Positions 42,659 through 51,899 of a DNA stretch of 64,000 nucleotides are shown piece after piece (the stretch's first letter is position 1; every line of letters begins with the position of its first letter). The notes beneath the pieces are model-generated. The model was not told the origin of the DNA, ran no database searches, and was given only the letters and a program-made list of their open reading frames with translations. Origin of the DNA: an uncultured Bacillota bacterium (GTDB lineage: Bacteria; Bacillota_I; Bacilli_A; RFN20; CAG-288); contig CASESG010000006.1 of assembly GCA_949290645.1 (NCBI GenBank), positions 1 through 64,000 on the forward strand, written 5' to 3'. Made by a program: the position numbers and the translations under genes.

Positions 42659-44997
42659 CAACGAAAAAGACAAAGAACAAGAAGAGTCCGCTCTTGTCCC
42701 TGGCCATCGTCCGGGAGAGCGTTCGTTCCAACTGGATTTCCTTCCTGGTGACGGCCATCGGAAACGTCCTCATCGCCATCGTCGTCATCCTGATCCTTTC
42801 CACCCTCGGTCTCAACACGCTCCAGGATTCCCTCTCCCAACTCTTTTCCAACGCCGACATGCTGAGCCTTGTCGGACAGGGAAGCTTCTCCTATTACCTG
42901 GCCTATTCCAACGCCGTCGAGCTGGACAAGGGCTCGGGTCCCTTCGTCACGGATTTCAAGGATGAGTTCACCACCCTTGTCCCCGTCGGTTTCCAGACCC
43001 AGGAGACTCTGGAAGAGAGCCCATTGCTCCAGGGCCTTGTGAAGACGATGTTCTTCAATCCCTATTACGAAAACTACCAGAATGCGGAAGGAACGGACGA
43101 GGAGAAGCATCAGGAAGCGAAATCCCTCGCCATGAACGAGGACCTGCTCAACACCATCAAGTCTTTGATTCCCGACCTTGCTTTCCTCTCTAACGAAAGC
43201 ATCGAGGCCTTCCTCTCCTGTGTCCTTGATTCCTATCATGAAGAGATGCTTCAGAATCCGGAATCCTTCCCCGATGATGCCGACGTCCCTTCCATCATCG
43301 AAGGAGGGATGAATCTTTCCATCCGTTCGATTCTGTCTCGCTTCGGAGCCTCGGAAGAGAAGATCTCCGCCTTCCTCGTGGAGTTTGAGAAGGCGCGGAC
43401 GATCGATAAGGAGAGCGGCACCATCACCGACGAGCAGCTCTTGAATCTCTATTACCAAGGCATCTCCAGCATCGCGCCCAAGGGGATGGAAAAGGAGCTT
43501 GTCGACTTTGCCAAGGCTCTGATCGCCAGCAAGGAGAGCAATCCCGATGCCTACGAGAACAACACCGTCCTGGAGGGACAGGAATTCGGCTATCGGGACG
43601 AGGCCCTCTTTGCGGCTATCGAAGACTTGCTCTCCTCGATGATGGGACAGTTCGCCTACTTATCCAAGCTTCCCGACTTCACGGTCTACTACCTGACAGA
43701 CGACCTCGGAAGGCCGATAGCACGAGAGGAGGGAAAGGAAGTCGTCCTCACCTCCTATGATCCCGAAAGGATGATTCCCGTTGCCGACGGCATGTATGTC
43801 TCCGCCAACATCCTCCAGAAGCAGCACAAATACGAGCTGACCGGAACGGATTACACAGAAGAGGAGATCCAAACGGCCAAGGAGGAAAGCCAGGAGGAGA
43901 TCCGCCAGTTGATCGGCGATGTCGACTCCTTCCTAAGAGACATGGTCCGTCAGGAAAACGCCGGCAAAGACCCCGGCTATTACACCCCTGCGGAGAGCGG
44001 AGCGATGGGCGAGGTTCACGGGGAGAAGCTCGTCCCCGTGATTCTGGATGTCCTGAAGAGACAAGCCCAGGAACAGATCCTCGAGGCTTTCGACGTCTCC
44101 TCCCTCGACGAGATCGGCAAGGACAAGCAAGGAGTCTCGGGCACGCAGCTTTTGGAATTCGTCCAGAACCAGTGCGTCGGAGCCATCTACTCCTATGAGA
44201 CCTATCTCGGGGACAACACGACCGTCGGTGCCTCCGCGATTGAGGCGATGATGTCCTCGATGGTCAAGGCCAGCCAATCGATCCTGGACAATCTTCCTGC
44301 CTCCGTCGAGAAGAGCTTCCTCGAGCTCAGCGAGATGAACATGTACGGAATCTTCATCGGCATCATGTTCTTCGGCCTGGCCGGCCTGCTCCTTCCGATG
44401 GTCTTCACCATCCTCACCGCTAACGAGCTAGTGGCCCAGAAGGTCGAAAACGGTTCCATGGCCTTCACTCTCTCCGCCCCCGTCCGCAGAAGGACCGTCC
44501 TCTTCTCGAAAGCCTTCAGCTTGCTTCTGGCGATGGTCTTGATGTCCCTCCTTCTCCTCTGCGGCTCTCTTGTCGCACGGACCATCGGCATCGCCGTGGG
44601 TGGGGAAGACTTCCAAAGTGCCCTCCCCATCGGGATGCTATTACGCTTCGTGCTTGGAAACTTCCTCTGCATGTTCAGCATCTCCGGCATCTGCTTCCTC
44701 TCCTCCTCTTGCTTCTCCAAGACGAAATATGCCCTCGGAATCGGAGGCGGAATCACGATCTTCTTCCTCGTCTGCGCAATCTTGGGCCTCTTTGGCGGAC
44801 CGGCGATGCCCTCGACCATCCGCATCGAGGCGATGGACTTCTTCAACTACCTGACCATCCTCTCCTTCTACGATGCCTCTTCGGCCATGGCAAACTCGCC
44901 CGTGTTCTACTACAAGCTGATCGCGCTCCTGGGCATCGGAATCCTCACCTATCTCTCCTCCTTCCTCGTCTTCGAGAAGAAGGACCTCCCTCTCTAA
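42655..44997 (+). CDS. ABC-2 type permease with a large extracellular domain
   Basis: A 780-residue permease. The first TM helix lies at about 28-52. A soluble, probably extracellular region of about 500 residues follows, then a cluster of about six TM helices in the last 230 residues (starting MYGIFIGIMFFGLAG). The large domain is Glu/Ser/Asp-rich with no recognised motif. A long extracytoplasmic insert after TM1 is typical of ABC-2 exporters such as YhgE/Pip and some bacteriocin or lipid exporters. Substrate unknown. Its stop overlaps that of the convergent SDR gene. Confidence 0.85.
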   Translation: MTTKKTKNKKSPLLSLAIVRESVRSNWISFLVTAIGNVLIAIVVILILSTLGLNTLQDSLSQLFSNADMLSLVGQGSFSYYLAYSNAVELDKGSGPFVTDFKDEFTTLVPVGFQTQETLEESPLLQGLVKTMFFNPYYENYQNAEGTDEEKHQEAKSLAMNEDLLNTIKSLIPDLAFLSNESIEAFLSCVLDSYHEEMLQNPESFPDDADVPSIIEGGMNLSIRSILSRFGASEEKISAFLVEFEKARTIDKESGTITDEQLLNLYYQGISSIAPKGMEKELVDFAKALIASKESNPDAYENNTVLEGQEFGYRDEALFAAIEDLLSSMMGQFAYLSKLPDFTVYYLTDDLGRPIAREEGKEVVLTSYDPERMIPVADGMYVSANILQKQHKYELTGTDYTEEEIQTAKEESQEEIRQLIGDVDSFLRDMVRQENAGKDPGYYTPAESGAMGEVHGEKLVPVILDVLKRQAQEQILEAFDVSSLDEIGKDKQGVSGTQLLEFVQNQCVGAIYSYETYLGDNTTVGASAIEAMMSSMVKASQSILDNLPASVEKSFLELSEMNMYGIFIGIMFFGLAGLLLPMVFTILTANELVAQKVENGSMAFTLSAPVRRRTVLFSKAFSLLLAMVLMSLLLLCGSLVARTIGIAVGGEDFQSALPIGMLLRFVLGNFLCMFSISGICFLSSSCFSKTKYALGIGGGITIFFLVCAILGLFGGPAMPSTIRIEAMDFFNYLTILSFYDASSAMANSPVFYYKLIALLGIGILTYLSSFLVFEKKDLPL

Positions 44998-45899
44998 TTC
45001 GACACGATCCTTTCCTTCTCTTTTGCGATCAACCTTTCCATGTCCTCTTTTTCCCTGCTCTCAAGAAGGGATTTCCTCAGGGAGATCACCTTCGGATAGC
45101 CCCAGGAATGGAAAAGACCCCTGGGAGCGACAAGCTCCTTTTCCCCATCCCCCGCGAAAGCCCCAAGAAGCAAGGACAAGGAAGCCTTCCACGGCTTCAT
45201 GAAGATCACTTTCATGAGCGGGACAAGAAAGGTCTCGAAAGCCTTTCCGAAACCACCCTTTTCGCTCTGGAAGAGAGAGGTCGCGCTCACTCCCGGATGG
45301 GCAAGGACAAAAGAGCGCACGGGATATCTCCTCTTCAGGGCAAGGACATAGAGGGCAAGAAGGCGTTTGTCCCTTCCGTAGCGGATGGTCTTGGCGCAGT
45401 GGAGAGACATCGGATCCTTGAAATCCACTTTCGAATAATACATCGAGACGCTTCCGGTGTGGATGATCCTCGTCTCGGGATGATTCATCAGAAGTTCCTC
45501 GTCGATCCAGAGGATTGACAGGAAATCCGTCTGATAGGTCCTCTCATAGCCGTCCTTGGTCCTTTCCAAAGGACGATGGTACGTCCCGGCCACATGGAAG
45601 AAGAAGTCGATCCTCTCCGGCAGTCTCTTGAGGAAAGAGAAGACCTCCTCTTTCACGGAGAGATCCAGGGGAAAAGCGAAAAGATTCGAAGAGAACTTCG
45701 AGAGTTCCTCCAGAAGCTTCTTTGCCTTGCTTTCGTTTCGATAGGTGAAATAGACCCTGGCCCCAAGGAAAAGTAGGTTCAAGATCAAGTTGCGCGCCAA
45801 AGAGCCCGTGCCGCCAGTGACGACACAGACCTTCCCCACAAGGGAAGGAAGTTTTGAAAGATATTTTTCCCTTTTCCGAAGGACGGTATTTCTTCGCAT
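44994..45899 (-). CDS. short-chain dehydrogenase/reductase
   Basis: A 301-residue Rossmann-fold oxidoreductase with VVTGGTGSLARNL as the nucleotide-binding loop and the catalytic YGRDK (YxxxK), preceded by a TGSVS serine. Resembles retinol-dehydrogenase/WWOX-like SDRs. Substrate unknown. The first ATG (45899) abuts the T run of the rpsO terminator and has no Shine-Dalgarno, so the true start or promoter is unclear; a GTG just before the GKVCVVTGG strand is an alternative. Confidence 0.83.
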   Translation of the reverse strand: MRRNTVLRKREKYLSKLPSLVGKVCVVTGGTGSLARNLILNLLFLGARVYFTYRNESKAKKLLEELSKFSSNLFAFPLDLSVKEEVFSFLKRLPERIDFFFHVAGTYHRPLERTKDGYERTYQTDFLSILWIDEELLMNHPETRIIHTGSVSMYYSKVDFKDPMSLHCAKTIRYGRDKRLLALYVLALKRRYPVRSFVLAHPGVSATSLFQSEKGGFGKAFETFLVPLMKVIFMKPWKASLSLLLGAFAGDGEKELVAPRGLFHSWGYPKVISLRKSLLESREKEDMERLIAKEKERIVSN

Positions 45900-45925
45900 A
45901 AAGAAAGACGGCCCCGAAGGCCGTC
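45900..45925 (-). terminator. terminator of rpsO
   Basis: Plus-strand GACGGCC (45907-45913) and GGCCGTC (45919-45925) around CCGAA, with TTTCTTT following on the minus strand (45906-45900). It lies directly after the rpsO stop. Confidence 0.85.
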
Positions 45926-45930
45926 CCTGT

Positions 45931-46197
45931 TTACTTGCTCTTGATGGAACGATAGACTTCTTCGTACTTCTCAGGATTCGTTCTCTTGAGATAGGCAAGG
46001 AGCTTCTTGCGGCGAGCGATGATGATGTCCATGCCGCGCTTGCTGGAATAGTCGTGGATGTTGTTGGTCATGTGGACCGTCAGCTTCTTGATCTTCGCGG
46101 TCAGAAGGGCAATCTGGACTTCCGCAGAACCCGTGTCCTTCTCGTCGCGACGACTGGCAGTGATGGCTGCCGTCTTCTCTTCTTTCGTGAGTGCCAT
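45931..46197 (-). CDS. rpsO: 30S ribosomal protein S15
   Basis: An 88-residue S15, the canonical length. DTGSAEVQIALLT, HDYSSKRGM and RRKKLLAYLKR are the family signature regions. It binds 16S rRNA early in 30S assembly. The frame is open far upstream, but MALTKEE is the conserved S15 start. The leader from the TATAAT at 46279 is about 75 bases and includes a CACC...GGTG hairpin; S15 often represses its own translation through such leaders (inference). Confidence 0.97.
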   Translation of the reverse strand: MALTKEEKTAAITASRRDEKDTGSAEVQIALLTAKIKKLTVHMTNNIHDYSSKRGMDIIIARRKKLLAYLKRTNPEKYEEVYRSIKSK

Positions 46198-46278
46198 TGT
46201 CTTGAACTCTCTTTCTGCGCGTTCACCGAGACGAGGTGCTTTGACACAAGCCACGACCCAGTCGACGTGCGAATATGA

Positions 46279-46284
46279 ATTATA
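46279..46284 (-). promoter_or_regulatory. -10 element for rpsO
   Basis: Minus strand TATAAT preceded by GGG, with no convincing -35. Upstream sequence to the ttcA stop (46417) contains small inverted repeats (CCAG-ACT-CTGG) but nothing I can name. Confidence 0.55.
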
Positions 46285-46416
46285 CCCAATCTTCTCCGGA
46301 AATGGAAGTCTCTTTTTCAAATTTGACGATCCGAAGGAGCTCCCACCCAGAGTCTGGTGTTCCCAGGAAGACGAATTCCGGTCTCCACCCCGCTTCTCAT
46401 TTTCAATGCGCGACAA

Positions 46417-47559
46417 TCAGATTTTCAGCGCCTTCGTCAATTCCTTTTCTAGAATTCCGGCTCGTTCCCGATAGCCCATCCGGAGGAAGACGTCCTTGTT
46501 CTTGCTTCCGACATAGACGACTTTCCGCGGGACATGGCGCATGGAGAGGTTCTTCTCGAAGATGTCAAGCAGGGCGACGCCCTTCTCCGTTTTCGTCTCC
46601 AAGAGCTCGATTTCCACGGAGAAATCCGCCTTCGCCTTGGCCTTGAGATAACCGACCGGATTCTCTTCCTCAAGCAAGAGATAATAGAAGGATCCATCCT
46701 CCCTGAAATCGTCCTCCGAGCGTAGAGCATGGGCAAGAGAGGCGACATCCCTCATGTCCTTCATCGTGGAACAGCGCCGGACGAAGAGACCATCGGAAGG
46801 AGTGGAACCCAAGCGCTGGAAGAAAAGCTGGAAGGACTGATCATTTGTCAGCATCGCCGCAAAGTTGCTGTGGGCGTCGGGAATGGTCTCATAGAGGTGG
46901 TTGAGCATTTCCTTCATGAATTCCCTCTGGGTCTTCTTGTCGTTTCCGCAGAGGTTTTTCGCCACCGGCAGCTGGAAGGCTTTCCGATAGCGCTCGATAT
47001 CCTTCTCCGTCGCATAGATTAAGGGACGGATGAACTCGATTCTGGCATCCTCGAGATACATCTTGGGCTCGAAGGTCGCAACTCGACCTCCATAGGCCAT
47101 GTTGAGGAAGAGCGTCTCGATCGCATCATCCATGTGGTGGGCAAAGGCGACCTTCTGAAATCCCAAACGTTTCGCCGTCTTGTTGACGATGGCTTTTCTC
47201 ATGCGGGAGCAGATCGAGCATGGAAGAAGCCCGTTCTTGGGATTTCGGTGGTCCTTCAGGATATCGTAGACTTCCTTCTCCTCTACCAATAAATATTCGA
47301 CTCCCAAGGAGTGGACGAATTCCTCGACCGGTCGGAAATCGACATACGGAAAGCCAAAATCGAGGTGGACAGCGGTGATGGAGAAGTTCTTTCCACGGAA
47401 GAGGCGATAGGTCGAAAGAAGGTCGAGAAGAACGACAGAATCCTTTCCACCAGAAAGGCCGACAAGGATCTTGTCTCCCTGTCGGATCAGACCGAAGTCA
47501 TAGTCGGCCCGTCTCAGAGCGGCGAGCATCTTCTTCCGAATCGTGCTGTTGCTGTCCAT
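46417..47559 (-). CDS. ttcA: TtcA-type tRNA 2-thiolation enzyme with extra C-terminal domain
   Basis: A 380-residue PP-loop ATPase. Residues 1-245 match TtcA/TtuA: SGGKDS at 36-41, PCSICSRMRK with Cys114 and Cys117, HHMDDAIETLFLNM, and Cys204. Those three Cys correspond to the [4Fe-4S] ligands of E. coli TtcA, which makes 2-thiocytidine at tRNA position 32. TilS is less likely because of the cluster cysteines. Residues about 255-380 are additional and resemble a GNAT-like fold ending FLRMGYRERAGILEKEL. The start is ATG at 47559; only nine bases separate it from a TATAAT, and there is no Shine-Dalgarno, so the mRNA looks leaderless. Confidence 0.85.
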   Translation of the reverse strand: MDSNSTIRKKMLAALRRADYDFGLIRQGDKILVGLSGGKDSVVLLDLLSTYRLFRGKNFSITAVHLDFGFPYVDFRPVEEFVHSLGVEYLLVEEKEVYDILKDHRNPKNGLLPCSICSRMRKAIVNKTAKRLGFQKVAFAHHMDDAIETLFLNMAYGGRVATFEPKMYLEDARIEFIRPLIYATEKDIERYRKAFQLPVAKNLCGNDKKTQREFMKEMLNHLYETIPDAHSNFAAMLTNDQSFQLFFQRLGSTPSDGLFVRRCSTMKDMRDVASLAHALRSEDDFREDGSFYYLLLEEENPVGYLKAKAKADFSVEIELLETKTEKGVALLDIFEKNLSMRHVPRKVVYVGSKNKDVFLRMGYRERAGILEKELTKALKI

Positions 47560-47568
47560 GGCAGATGG

Positions 47569-47578
47569 ATTATACAAT
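47569..47578. promoter_or_regulatory. overlapping divergent -10 boxes for ttcA and truB
   Basis: Minus TATAAT (47569-47574) points to ttcA, 9 bases from its ATG. Plus TACAAT (47573-47578) points to truB, 6 bases from its GTG. The two boxes share two bases. -35 elements are poor (TTGCTG at 47549-47554 for truB). Confidence 0.5.
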
Positions 47579-47584
47579 ATTTCC

Positions 47585-48460
47585 GTGAAAGAAACGGAAA
47601 ACAACGCACAAGGATTTCTTCTCGTCGACAAGAAAGAGGGTTGGACCTCGACGGATGTCGATCGGCAGGCGAAGAAGATTTTTCATCAGCGAAGAGTGGG
47701 TCATCTGGGAACCCTCGATCCCTTTGCGACCGGCCTTTTGATCCTCGCCATCGGGGAGATGACGAAGTTTCTCCCTCTCCTTGACGACCGTTGGAAAGTC
47801 TATCGAGCAAAGCTCGTTCTGGGAACAAGCACGGCGACCGGAGACAGCAGCGGAGACATCCTTGCGGAGAAGGAAGTCCCTCCTCTGACCAAGGAGGAAA
47901 TCGATCTCGCTCTCAAAAGCTTGCTTGGAAAATCCATGCAAGTTCCTCCAATGTATTCCGCCAAAAGAATCAACGGAGAAAGAGCCTACGACTTAGCAAG
48001 ACAAGGAAAGGATGTTCATTTGTCTCCCCAAGAGATTGAGGTGTCGGAAATCTTCTTAATCGACTATGACGAAGACAGAAAGGCCATCACCTTCCAAGCC
48101 ACGGTCTCCAAAGGAACCTATCTTCGCACTCTCGGAATGGACATCGCCCACCGGCTCAAGACCGAAGGGCATCTTGCTCAACTGAGGCGCTTGCAAGTAG
48201 GTCCCTACTTGGTGAAGGATGCCATCGACATCCTTGAGGCCAATAGGGAGAATCTCCTTCCGCTGACCAAAGTCCTTGAGGGTTGCAGGGCACTCCCTCT
48301 CTCCGACGAAAACCTTGCCCGAGCGAAAAACGGTTCCACCCTTTTCCTATCCCCGCAATCGACTTTCCTCCTGGTCGAAGATCAAGATAGACAACCAATC
48401 GCCCTTTACCAGAGAAAGGGGAAGGTTTATCATTGCGTCCGAGGCTTTCGACATGATTGA
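47585..48460 (+). CDS. truB: tRNA pseudouridine-55 synthase
   Basis: A 291-residue TruB that converts U55 of the tRNA T loop to pseudouridine. The catalytic motif GHLGTLDPFATGLL contains the essential Asp, and GFLLVDKKEGWTS is the usual start region. The start is uncertain: GTG at 47585 places GFLLVDK at the normal distance, while an ATG at 47558 adds nine residues but would lie across the ttcA promoter. Overlaps ribF by 8 bases, as truB-ribF do in many Firmicutes. Confidence 0.94.
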   Translation: MKETENNAQGFLLVDKKEGWTSTDVDRQAKKIFHQRRVGHLGTLDPFATGLLILAIGEMTKFLPLLDDRWKVYRAKLVLGTSTATGDSSGDILAEKEVPPLTKEEIDLALKSLLGKSMQVPPMYSAKRINGERAYDLARQGKDVHLSPQEIEVSEIFLIDYDEDRKAITFQATVSKGTYLRTLGMDIAHRLKTEGHLAQLRRLQVGPYLVKDAIDILEANRENLLPLTKVLEGCRALPLSDENLARAKNGSTLFLSPQSTFLLVEDQDRQPIALYQRKGKVYHCVRGFRHD

Positions 48461-49307
48461 TCCATCCGCTCTTTGTGGAAGAGACGTCGCCATCGGTTTC
48501 TTCGACGGCGTCCACATCGGCCATCGACGACTTCTGGAAAAGGCGAATGACCCCAAGCTTTGCCTGACTTTTTCCTTGGATCTTGCAAAGCGGAAGAAGT
48601 GCCAGCTCATCGATACGCCCAAGGAAAAGGAGATGCTCCTGAACAGACTCGGCTTTCCCGTTCTCTCCTTGGACTTCTCCCTCATCCGCTCCTGGAGCAA
48701 GGACGAGTTCCTCCATTGGCTGAGGGAAAGAAAGCCGAGAAGGATCCTTGTCGGCGAGGACTTCCGTTTCGGAAAAGGAAGAGAGGGAAATGCCAGAGAC
48801 CTTCTTTCCCTTTCGGATGAGATCGAAGTCACGATTGTTCCTCTCTTCGCTACTGTCGATGGGATCAAGGTCTCATCCACCCGCATCCGCACTCTCTTGA
48901 CGAAAGGCTTGTTGGACGAGGCGAATTCCCTCCTCGGCTATCCCTACTTCATGTTGGGAGAAGTCATTCACGGCAGAGGAAACGGGCACAAGATCGGTTT
49001 CCCGACCGCGAACATCAAGACCACGTCCGCGAAAGTGGCTCTCCCCACCGGAGTCTACAGGACCAGCACCATAATCGACGGGAAAGTCTTTCCTTCGATG
49101 ACCAACGTCGGAAAGCATCCGACGATCGATCCGACCAAGAGGAGATCTGTCGAGACGAACATCCTCGATTTCGACAGCGACTTATATGGAAAGACGATCG
49201 AAGTCCGTTTCCACGGCTTTCTCCGTCCCCAGATCAAGTTCTCTTCTCTCGATGAGCTGAAGAAACAGCTTTTCCGGGATCGGAAAGAAAGCACCCGCCT
49301 ATACTGA
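48453..49307 (+). CDS. ribF: bifunctional riboflavin kinase/FAD synthetase
   Basis: A 284-residue RibF making FMN and FAD from riboflavin. The adenylyltransferase part begins AIGFFDGVHIGHRRLL; the C-terminal kinase domain carries GRGNGHKIGFPTANI. VSSTRIR, the family's loop motif, is intact. The frame extends upstream within truB, but the ATG at 48453 matches the normal N-terminus and gives an 8-base overlap with truB. Confidence 0.95.
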   Translation: MIDPSALCGRDVAIGFFDGVHIGHRRLLEKANDPKLCLTFSLDLAKRKKCQLIDTPKEKEMLLNRLGFPVLSLDFSLIRSWSKDEFLHWLRERKPRRILVGEDFRFGKGREGNARDLLSLSDEIEVTIVPLFATVDGIKVSSTRIRTLLTKGLLDEANSLLGYPYFMLGEVIHGRGNGHKIGFPTANIKTTSAKVALPTGVYRTSTIIDGKVFPSMTNVGKHPTIDPTKRRSVETNILDFDSDLYGKTIEVRFHGFLRPQIKFSSLDELKKQLFRDRKESTRLY

Positions 49308-49327
49308 AAAAGGCGCCGCAGCGCCTT
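49307..49327. terminator. terminator between ribF and rbfA
   Basis: AAGGCGC (49310-49316) and GCGCCTT (49321-49327) around CGCA. The minus strand has a TTTTT run right after the hairpin, so it mainly ends the nusA-rbfA operon; it overlaps the rbfA stop codon. On the plus strand it follows ribF with a weaker TTATTT. Confidence 0.8.
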
Positions 49328-49781
49328 ATTTCGAATCGGTCTTCGTCTTTCGGACGGCTTTCGCCGTCTTTTTCTTCGCCGTCTTTTTTTCGGCTTTCTT
49401 GCCTTCCTTCTCTTCCTTCTCGAGGTCCTTGAGGGTCTTGGGCTTGGAGGCGAGGGCCTTGGCGATGACCTCATCCATGTGCCGTGCCTTCTCGTAGACC
49501 TCGTCCTTGAGGAAAGTCAGCTCCGGGGTCTTGTAGATCGAGAGCTTCTGGGAGAGCAGGGAGCGGATTCTCTTGGCGTTCTTGTTGAGGAAGCCGACCA
49601 AGGCATCCGTGGCCTCCGGGCGAAGGTGCGTAACGTAGATCTTGCAGTAGGAATAGTCCTTCGACATCCGCACCTCGTTGATCGAGCTGTATTCGCAGAG
49701 AGGGCTCTTGAGCTCGTAGAGGACGATCTCGGAGACATTCCTCTGAATCAGTTCCTGTATCCTTCCCTTCTTGTCAGCCAT
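49326..49781 (-). CDS. rbfA: ribosome-binding factor A
   Basis: A 151-residue KH-fold protein needed for 16S rRNA 5' end maturation. Residues 1-110 cover the domain (IQRNVSEIVLYELKSP, SKDYSYCKIYVTHL). The last 35 residues or so are a Lys/Glu-rich tail. The start is ATG at 49781, overlapping the infB stop by 8 bases; the frame is open further upstream within infB. Last gene of the operon. Confidence 0.93.
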   Translation of the reverse strand: MADKKGRIQELIQRNVSEIVLYELKSPLCEYSSINEVRMSKDYSYCKIYVTHLRPEATDALVGFLNKNAKRIRSLLSQKLSIYKTPELTFLKDEVYEKARHMDEVIAKALASKPKTLKDLEKEEKEGKKAEKKTAKKKTAKAVRKTKTDSK

Positions 49782-51594
49782 TCTTCTTGACCTCCTGGCC
49801 ATAGGCTTCCAGGACATCCCCGACTTCGCAATTGAACTTGTCGTCGATCGTCGCACCGCACTCGAAGCCCTGGAGGACTTCCTTGGCATCGTCCTTGAAG
49901 CGCTTGAGGCTGGTGAGCTTGGTATCGAGGACCATCTCGTTCTTGCGGTAGAGACGGACGTGGCAGTTGCTCTTGAGCTTTCCTTCCGTCACGTAGAGGC
50001 CGAGGATCTGGCCGACGCGGCTGGCCTTGAAGAGACTTCGCACTTCGGCCTTGCCGTAGACGACTTCCTCATAGACTGGGCCGAGCTTTCCGCGCAAGGC
50101 TGCCTCGATGTCCTCCGTCAGGTGGTAGATGATGTTGTACTCGCGGATCTCGACCTTCTTGTCCTTGGCTTCTTCCTTGACCGCGGCAGAGACCTTGACG
50201 GAGAAAGCGATGACGACCGCATGGGAAGCATGGGCAAGGACGATATCGCCCTGGTTGACATCGCCCGAGGCGCAGTGGATGATCTGAAGCTTCGTCCCCG
50301 GGACGTCGATCTTCTCCAGGGAGGACTTGATGGCCTCGCACGAACCTTGCGTGTCTGCCTTGACGATCAGGTGGATGATGGGCATCTCGCCGCTTGCGAC
50401 CGTCGAAGCGATGTCGGCAAGGCTGGCTCCCTTCTCCGTCTTTCCGATCGAAGCCTGAGCCTTTCTCGCCGCCGCATCGCGCGCTTCCTTCTCGCTGGGG
50501 AAGGCCATGAAACGGTCCCCCGCGATCGGAACGCCGGAAAGTCCGGTGACGACAACCGGAGTCGACGGGCAGGCATCCTTGAGGGCATGGTCGTATTCGT
50601 TGACCATCTTGCGGACTTTGCAATAATACTCGCCGACCGCCAGATAATCCCCGACATGAAGGGTGCCGTTTTGAACCAGAAGGGTCGCCTTGCTTCCTTC
50701 CTTCTTGTCCAGACGCGCCTCGATGACCGAGCCGACCGCCGGGCCTTCGTTGTGGGCCCGAAGCTCGAGAAGTTCGGCCAGCTCGAGGATTCCTTCCAGA
50801 AGCTTGTCGACCCCGATGTTCTTCTTGGCCGAGATCTCGAACATCATCGTGTCACCGCCCCACTCCTCGCAGAGCAAGCCGTGGTTGGAGAGTTCGCTCT
50901 TGACCTTCTCGACGTTGACACCCGGCTTGTCGATCTTGTTGATGGCGACGATGATTGGAACCTTGGCCGCCCGAGCATGGTCGATGGCCTCGATCGTCTG
51001 AGGCTTGACGCCATCGTCTGCCGCGACGACCAGGACGACGATGTCGGTGACGGAAGCGCCGCGCGCACGCATCGCCGTGAAGGCTTCATGCCCCGGAGTG
51101 TCGATGAAGGTGATCTTCCTTCCGTTGATGGTCTTCTGATAGGCGCCGATCTCCTGGGTGATGCCACCATGCTCTCCCGCCGCGATCGCCGAATGGCGAA
51201 TCGTGTCGATCAAGGTCGTCTTGCCGTGGTCGACATGGCCCATGATGGTGACGACCGGTGGTCTTTCGTCCGTATCCTTCTGCTTGTCGAAGATGCTCGC
51301 CTTGGTGAAATCGTCGGGAAGGGAACCCTCTTCCTTGCGGAAGTCCAGATCGTGCTCGAGGCAGACCTCAGCGATCAGTTCGTCGGAGAGGACCGTGTTG
51401 AGGGAGATCAGCTTGCCCTGCATCAAAAAGCCCTTGATGACTTCCGCCGCCGGCACTCCGATGCGTTTGCAGAGCTGATCCAGCGTGATGGGGCCCGAAT
51501 AGACAAAGACGCCGTTCTCGACTTCGGAATGGTTCTTCTTGGCAAAGCCAGGCCGCGCTGCGCTTCTGTCCTTTCGATGTTTCTTGTCGCTCAT
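49774..51594 (-). CDS. infB: translation initiation factor IF-2
   Basis: A 606-residue GTPase that places initiator tRNA on the 30S subunit. G1 GHVDHGKT, G3 DTPGHE and G4 NKID are present, followed by domains II, III and the C-terminal tRNA-binding domain. The N-terminal region is short (about 110 residues before the G domain), as in compact IF-2 forms. AAGGAGG lies 7 bases before the ATG. Overlaps ylxQ by 4 bases. Confidence 0.97.
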   Translation of the reverse strand: MSDKKHRKDRSAARPGFAKKNHSEVENGVFVYSGPITLDQLCKRIGVPAAEVIKGFLMQGKLISLNTVLSDELIAEVCLEHDLDFRKEEGSLPDDFTKASIFDKQKDTDERPPVVTIMGHVDHGKTTLIDTIRHSAIAAGEHGGITQEIGAYQKTINGRKITFIDTPGHEAFTAMRARGASVTDIVVLVVAADDGVKPQTIEAIDHARAAKVPIIVAINKIDKPGVNVEKVKSELSNHGLLCEEWGGDTMMFEISAKKNIGVDKLLEGILELAELLELRAHNEGPAVGSVIEARLDKKEGSKATLLVQNGTLHVGDYLAVGEYYCKVRKMVNEYDHALKDACPSTPVVVTGLSGVPIAGDRFMAFPSEKEARDAAARKAQASIGKTEKGASLADIASTVASGEMPIIHLIVKADTQGSCEAIKSSLEKIDVPGTKLQIIHCASGDVNQGDIVLAHASHAVVIAFSVKVSAAVKEEAKDKKVEIREYNIIYHLTEDIEAALRGKLGPVYEEVVYGKAEVRSLFKASRVGQILGLYVTEGKLKSNCHVRLYRKNEMVLDTKLTSLKRFKDDAKEVLQGFECGATIDDKFNCEVGDVLEAYGQEVKKNG

Positions 51595-51899
51595 CTTTGT
51601 TCCTCCTTACGATACATATCCAAAATCGCCTTGGCCAGGCCATCGTTCGTGATCCCGATGGCATGGGCCTTCTTCATCTTCAGCTTTGAGAAGTCGATCG
51701 AATCGACCGCGATCGTCTCGACTTCCTTCTTCCTTCTTAGGAGCCTCTCCTTGTGCTTCTCGCTCAACTCGGGAAGCAAGAGCAGAAGATGAACATTTCC
51801 CTTGTCGAGCTCATCGAGAAGTTGCTCCCCGACCTTGAGGGCCTTCGACCGACGGGCCAGTCCCAAGTAGCCGCACAATCTTCTCTGGTCGATGCTCAT
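51591..51899 (-). CDS. ylxQ: L7Ae-family RNA-binding protein YlxQ
   Basis: A 102-residue L7Ae/L30e-fold protein. GYLGLARRSKALKVGEQLL and the hydrophobic VHLLLLLPELSEK strand match YlxQ, a K-turn binding protein encoded between ylxR and infB in Firmicutes. Overlaps both neighbours by 4 bases (ATGA). Confidence 0.88.
   Translation of the reverse strand: MSIDQRRLCGYLGLARRSKALKVGEQLLDELDKGNVHLLLLLPELSEKHKERLLRRKKEVETIAVDSIDFSKLKMKKAHAIGITNDGLAKAILDMYRKEEQR

Noticed and set aside
46290-46416. Possible T-box or riboswitch between ttcA and rpsO (GGGTGG-like string and small hairpins)
   Set aside because: No full T-box core or terminator pair, and it lies upstream of the rpsO -10, so it would not be in the rpsO transcript.
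49771-51792. A 673-codon open frame on the plus strand
   Set aside because: Antisense to infB and part of ylxQ; no motifs.
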